A DNA stretch of 36,490 bases from Deltaproteobacteria bacterium (GTDB lineage Bacteria > Desulfobacterota > Binatia > UTPRO1), in NCBI GenBank assembly GCA_029262315.1, contig JAJCZP010000235.1, forward strand, positions 1 to 36,490, in the 5' to 3' direction. The notes under the pieces are model-generated. The model did not search any database, was not told where the DNA came from, and saw nothing but the letters and a program-made list of their open reading frames with translations. A program made the translations under genes and the position numbers. Positions 32,205-36,490 of this stretch are shown here, piece after piece. Within the stretch, counting starts at the first letter, position 1. Each line of letters begins with the position of its first letter.

Positions 32205-33378
32205 GACCGGATCCACGCGCGTACCATCGTCGCTCCGTAGGCGCTGGTCAGCATCGTCAGGACGGCCGTCGCCAGCGCGCTCACGGCAAGGACGCCGACG
32301 ATCTCGGCGGCCATCACGGTGGCGACGCGTGCCCGGGAGCCACCGATCCGCACCAGCGTCTCCCGCTCGCGGCGCCGCAGGCGAAGCGAGAGCCCGAAGA
32401 CGAGCGTCGCGATGCCGAGCGTCGCCACCCCGACCAGGGCGGCTCCCGCGAGCACGTACTGCTCGACGGTGAGCACGGTGTCCAGCAGGCTGCTCATCAC
32501 CGTGCTCGGGCGGACGACGAGCACGGTCTCGTCGTCCGCCTCGTAGCGTCCGCGCAGGAGGGCGCTCGCCTTCTGATCCGGTGGCACGACGATGGCGGCG
32601 CTCACCGGATAGGCGGCGAGGTCGCCGTGAAAGTGGAAGCTCGCGGCGTTCTCCGCCGTGATCTCGTTGTACTCGACGACGGTGGCGTTGGCCGTGACCG
32701 TGCGCTCGGTGCGCTCGAGAATCAGGTTGGCGGCCTGCGGCGCCGTCAGATCCTGATGGCCGTGCCCCATGCCGGCCATCACCCAGGCGGTCTTGAGATC
32801 GGCGAAGATGACGTCGTCGTCGGGGCTGGCCGAGCGCGCCAGCACGCCGACCACGGCCATCCGAAGCGGATAGGCGCCGGCGAGGTCGAACACGCTCTCG
32901 GGGGACGAGACGACGTAGTCGCCGGGCCCGAGGCCCGTCGTGGCGGCGACGTTGGCGCCGAGCACGCACTCTCCCAACGTGGCGAGCTGCCGCCCGGCGG
33001 CGACCTCGATCCGTCGGAAGCCGAAGTAGTCGAGGCTGGTACCGACGATCGGGTGCGACCCTGCACGGAAGCGCGTGTAGATCGGGATCGCCTCTGCGAG
33101 CCCGGAGCTGGCGACGCGGGTCACCTCCGCGAAGCGCATCGGCGCCGGCTCGTTGGCGCCGAAGTAGAGCGTGTCGAGCACCAGCTCGAGTGGGCTCCCC
33201 CTGGTGCCGATGACGAGCGGCGTGGCATCGGCGCGCGCCGTCAGCGCTCGTGCGCTCTGGCTGACGAGGACGCGGAGGCCGATCGGGACGTACAGGACGA
33301 GCGTGACCGCCGCAATGAGGATCACGGTCTTGACGCGGTGGAAGCGAAGGTAGCACCAGGCCAGGAAGAGCGCGTGTC

Positions 33379-33382
<4 letters not shown>
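32201..33382 (-). CDS. FtsX/MacB-type ABC permease
   Basis: ATG 33382 overlaps the ATPase stop (ATGA). The 393-residue protein has TM1 near residues 17-38 (VKTVILIAAVTLVLYVPIGL). A large periplasmic domain of ~220 residues follows (GECVLGANVAATTGLGPGDYV, NATVVEYNEI). Three C-terminal helices include EQYVLAGAALVGVATLGIATLVFGLSLRLRRRERETLVRIGGSR, the conserved RRRE..RIGGSR coupling helix region. This is the type VII (MacB/LolCE/FtsX) mechanotransmission design: each subunit has four helices and works as a dimer. Such systems move substrates or force from the periplasm rather than importing through the membrane. It is unusual to find a ZnuA-like protein as partner. Confidence 0.85.
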
Positions 33383-34103
<721 letters not shown>

Positions 34104-34104
<1 letters not shown>

Positions 34105-35852
34105 TAGAGGCGCTCCTCCTCGAGGATCTCGAGGACCGTGAGCTTCCAGGCGTCGTCGATCGGGGCCACGCGCAGCGTCGCCTTGTAGCGGTTCTGGCGC
34201 GTGTGGACATGTCCCCAGTGTCCGACCGAGCCGGCGACGTCCCACGTCGCGGCGGCCGTGAAGCCGTCGTCGGCGGGTTCGGCGCTAAGTGCCGTGAGTT
34301 CGACGGTCTTCACCTTCGCGCGGGCGCCACCCTGGTTCGCAAGCTCGAGCCCGCGGCGCGTCTCGAGGTAGATGTCGGTGAGCAGGTCGCCGTGCGCGCT
34401 CAGCGCCAACACGTCGTAGATGCGCTCCTCGTCGCGGAAGTCGAACGCCCGGTAGGTGTTGTGGAGGAGTCCCGAGACGATCTCGCGGGTACGCACATCC
34501 GAGAGGCTCGCCTCGCGTCCACGCCAGAGCAGGCCGGCGGCGAGAGTGACGACGAGCGCTCCGGCGACCAGCGGGGCGGCGATCCTTCCGCGGTGCCGTG
34601 CGCGTGCGGCGCTCCCGAGGAGCAGCAGTCCGACGACGAGCGTTCCCCATCCCATCGCCGGCAGCCAGCGGAGCAGCGGGCCGGGAGGCGGCGCCAGGTC
34701 GCGCAAGGTCGGGATCTCCGGCTTCTTCAGGAAGTTCTGCCAGTCGAGGAGCGCGAAGTCGGGATCGAGATAGATCGGAAGCGGGCCGGCCTGGTCGACC
34801 GTTGCGGCCGGGATCTCCTGGATGCGCTCGTTGAAGAGGTCCCAGACCATCGTGACGCGCGCGGGAAGCCCGTCGGTCGGATAGACGAAGATCGCGCCCA
34901 TCATCGCCGAGTACACGTCAAGCTCGACGGGCGGATCGATGACGCGGCTCGTTCTGAGCGTGCGCTCGAGGAAGTCGATGCGCGCCAGCGCGGGCTCGAC
35001 GGATCGTCCGTCGATCTCGAACGGATGGTGCTCACGCAGGAAAGCGAGCGCCACCCGCTTCAGCTCGGGCTGCAGCTCGACGGGAATGGTCTCACGTCCC
35101 GCCAGCCCGAGATCGACCCAGTGCTGCAGATCGCGCGGCCGGAAGACGATCTCCTTCCGTACCTCAAACGGCTCCACGTAGATGAAGCCGTGCATGGGAG
35201 CGAAGTAGGCACGGCGCAGGGTGCGGCTCCGGAACGTCGTGTACCAGGGATCCTCCCAATCGAGGTCGAGCGTCTGCCTCGGCCCGAGGTAGCGGAAGTC
35301 GTTCACCGCAACGCCGCGATCGTAGACCAGGAAGCCGATGCTCGCCGTGGAGGCCAGGCGCCCTGCCGCGATCGTCAGGGCCGCCGGCCGGCCGGGCATC
35401 TCGTAGACGAGACGGGCGAAGACGATGGTCTCTTCCCCCTCGGCGCCTGCCGGTAGCGCCTCGCCGGTGATCTCGTCGCGCCGCACCCTCGTCCCCGGTC
35501 CGATGTTCACCAGCCGACCGTCGAGCGAGCGTTCCGCATCGCCAATGATCGTGAGGTCCTCCGCGAAGAAGCGGGCCAGTCGCTCGGCGAACGCCTCGGG
35601 GTCGTGGCCAAGTCGCTCGTAGATTTCGTTGGGCAACAGGTTCCGGAAGCTCGGAAGATCCCGGACGCCGATCTCGATCTCGACGTCGATGCGGTCGTCG
35701 CGCAGAAAGATCTCCGCGATCGTCGAGGCGAGCATCGCCTGCGTGCGAACCACCGCGTCGGCCGAGGCGGTGGACGGCGCCAGGAGCGCAAAGAGCGCCA
35801 CGAGAAGGAGGCCCGCGATCGTCAGCGCCCGCACGCTGGCCTCTATACGCAC
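34104..35852 (-). CDS. large membrane-anchored periplasmic protein of unknown function
   Basis: The frame is open from 35921; I choose GTG 35852 (VRIEASVRALTIAGLLL), which gives a signal peptide ending near ASA|D. The 582-residue product has a long periplasmic region with distinct motifs (DDRIDVEIEIG, RDEITGEALP, YDRGVAVNDFRYL, LDLDWEDPWYTTFR, FIYVEPFEVRKEI, DLGLAGRETIP, WQNFLKKPEIPTL). Two helices follow near 410-460, then a soluble end. From memory a family with very similar motifs is highly conserved in planctomycete-like genomes, but it has no assigned function. The tight coupling to the ATPase gene (TAATG) argues that it is a component of the same complex. No enzyme motif was found. Confidence 0.75.
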
Positions 35853-35978
35853 CGCGCCACCGCTCCGACAACCGGGCAAGGCATCCGCGGGGGCGGCGCG
35901 ACAACGATCACGCCGCGCCACGCGTCGCGCATCCTGGCACCCGCTGCATGCGTGGGCGATGAGCGGTGCCGAGCATCG

Positions 35979-36035
35979 CTACTCGACGATCTTGCGCGTG
36001 CCTTCGAACATGCTCTCCAGCTGGCCGGTCATCAT
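35979..36035 (-). CDS. possible 17-18 aa leader or small peptide
   Basis: A strong GGGAGGAAG site precedes ATGATG at 36035-36030. The frame MMTGQLESMFEGTRKIVE ends at TAG 35979. The second ATG has the better spacing. No stem or attenuator-like structure was evident to me. It lies between the porin and the large membrane protein genes of the operon, which otherwise shows only a ~160-bp gap here. Confidence 0.3.
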   Translation of the reverse strand: MMTGQLESMFEGTRKIVE

Positions 36036-36083
36036 CTTCCTCCCGATGCTGCGCTTCGCCGATCCTGTTGAACGTTGCTGGCG

Positions 36084-36490
36084 TCAGAACTCGATCTGCA
36101 ACCGCGCCTGCAGCAGCTCGATGTCCCCCTGCCCGTATACGTGGCCGTGGACGTAGTTGCCCATGAGCCGCACGTTGGGGATGAGATGCCAGTTGACCCC
36201 GAGCGTCACGTCGAGCTGCCGGCCGCCCCGAATGTCGTGGTCGTTCAAGTCGACGTAGGATAGGCGTGCCGCCAGCTGCAGGGCTCCCCACTCTCCCGCC
36301 ACAGGGTCGAAGCCGCGCCGCGGCACCACGCGCCCGAAGACGCCCGAGCGTCGTCCGTAAGGTCGCCGCTCACCGGTCGGAAAGTAGCTCACCTGCGCGT
36401 AGCCGCCCCAGAAGTCCAGGCCCGAGTCGGCACGGCGGTCCTGGTGCAGATAGATCAGTTCACCCTGCGCGGAGACCGGGCCGTCGAGCC
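36084..36490 (-). CDS. OprP/OprO-like porin, C-terminal part (runs off right edge)
   Basis: The frame is open from the window edge to the stop at 36084; an internal GTG at 36392 is not the true start. The ~134 visible residues show GELIYLHQDRR, FWGGYAQVSYFPTGERRPY, GVFGRVVPRRGF, GALQLAARLSYVDLND, LGVNWHLIPNVRLMGNYVHG and a terminal LQARLQIEF. These are the last strands of the phosphate-selective porin O/P family, ending in the C-terminal Phe typical of outer-membrane barrels. It would be a trimeric outer-membrane channel for anions or larger solutes. It is upstream of the ABC operon on the same strand, which suggests an outer-membrane entry route for the same substrate. Confidence 0.85.
   Translation of the reverse strand, partial: LDGPVSAQGELIYLHQDRRADSGLDFWGGYAQVSYFPTGERRPYGRRSGVFGRVVPRRGFDPVAGEWGALQLAARLSYVDLNDHDIRGGRQLDVTLGVNWHLIPNVRLMGNYVHGHVYGQGDIELLQARLQIEF

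Overview
This window is GC-rich, gene-dense bacterial chromosome. It is rich in secreted proteins with signal peptides: cysteine-rich repeats of the CGNG/CGDG...C type, delta-60 beta-propeller repeats, a lamin-tail domain and a Thr-Pro stalk. It also carries a DUF7064/7065-like protein, an Old Yellow Enzyme and an LpoB/COG3014 lipoprotein operon. The mix resembles uncultured deltaproteobacterial lineages such as Binatota or Myxococcota-like metagenomic genomes. This is an inference from gene content; no rRNA or other marker gene is present.

Left third (1-10.6 kb). In order: a partial NUDIX hydrolase (-), an ATC-hydrolase family protein (+), a secreted lamin-tail protein with an internal duplication (-), and a 600-bp gap. 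The gap holds the C-terminal remnant of an SMR efflux gene and three related palindromes in purine-rich DNA. Then come a type IV pilin (-), a truncated haemoglobin (-), a large secreted protein of unknown function (+), two overlapping Bor-like lipoproteins (+), and a secreted protein with a Thr-Pro stalk between two pairs of repeated modules (-).

Middle (10.8-27.2 kb). Two glycosyltransferase-like genes converge, one of them coupled to a sulfotransferase, which suggests surface-glycan decoration. A class III nucleotide cyclase with a C-terminal YHS domain diverges from a secreted amidohydrolase. That protein shares an accessory domain with the neighbouring delta-60 protein. A three-gene operon follows (alpha/beta hydrolase, DUF7064/7065-like protein, OYE flavoenzyme), then pirin and nitroreductase (+), an RND/MMPL transporter (-) and a GNAT acetyltransferase (+).

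Right third (27.3-36.5 kb). A COG3014/LpoB/small exported protein operon is followed by a gap with a 44-nt 3' fragment of tRNA-Ala(GGC), the usual footprint of integration at a tRNA gene. Beyond it lie an RCK-gated potassium channel and a tightly overlapping minus-strand operon: a partial OprP/OprO-type porin, a very short ORF, a large conserved-looking membrane-anchored periplasmic protein, a LolD/MacB-type ATPase, an FtsX-type permease, and a ZnuA-like binding protein in which two usual metal-binding histidines are replaced. This operon is the best candidate for an undescribed system: a binding protein coupled to a mechanotransmission-type ABC transporter instead of a ZnuBC importer.
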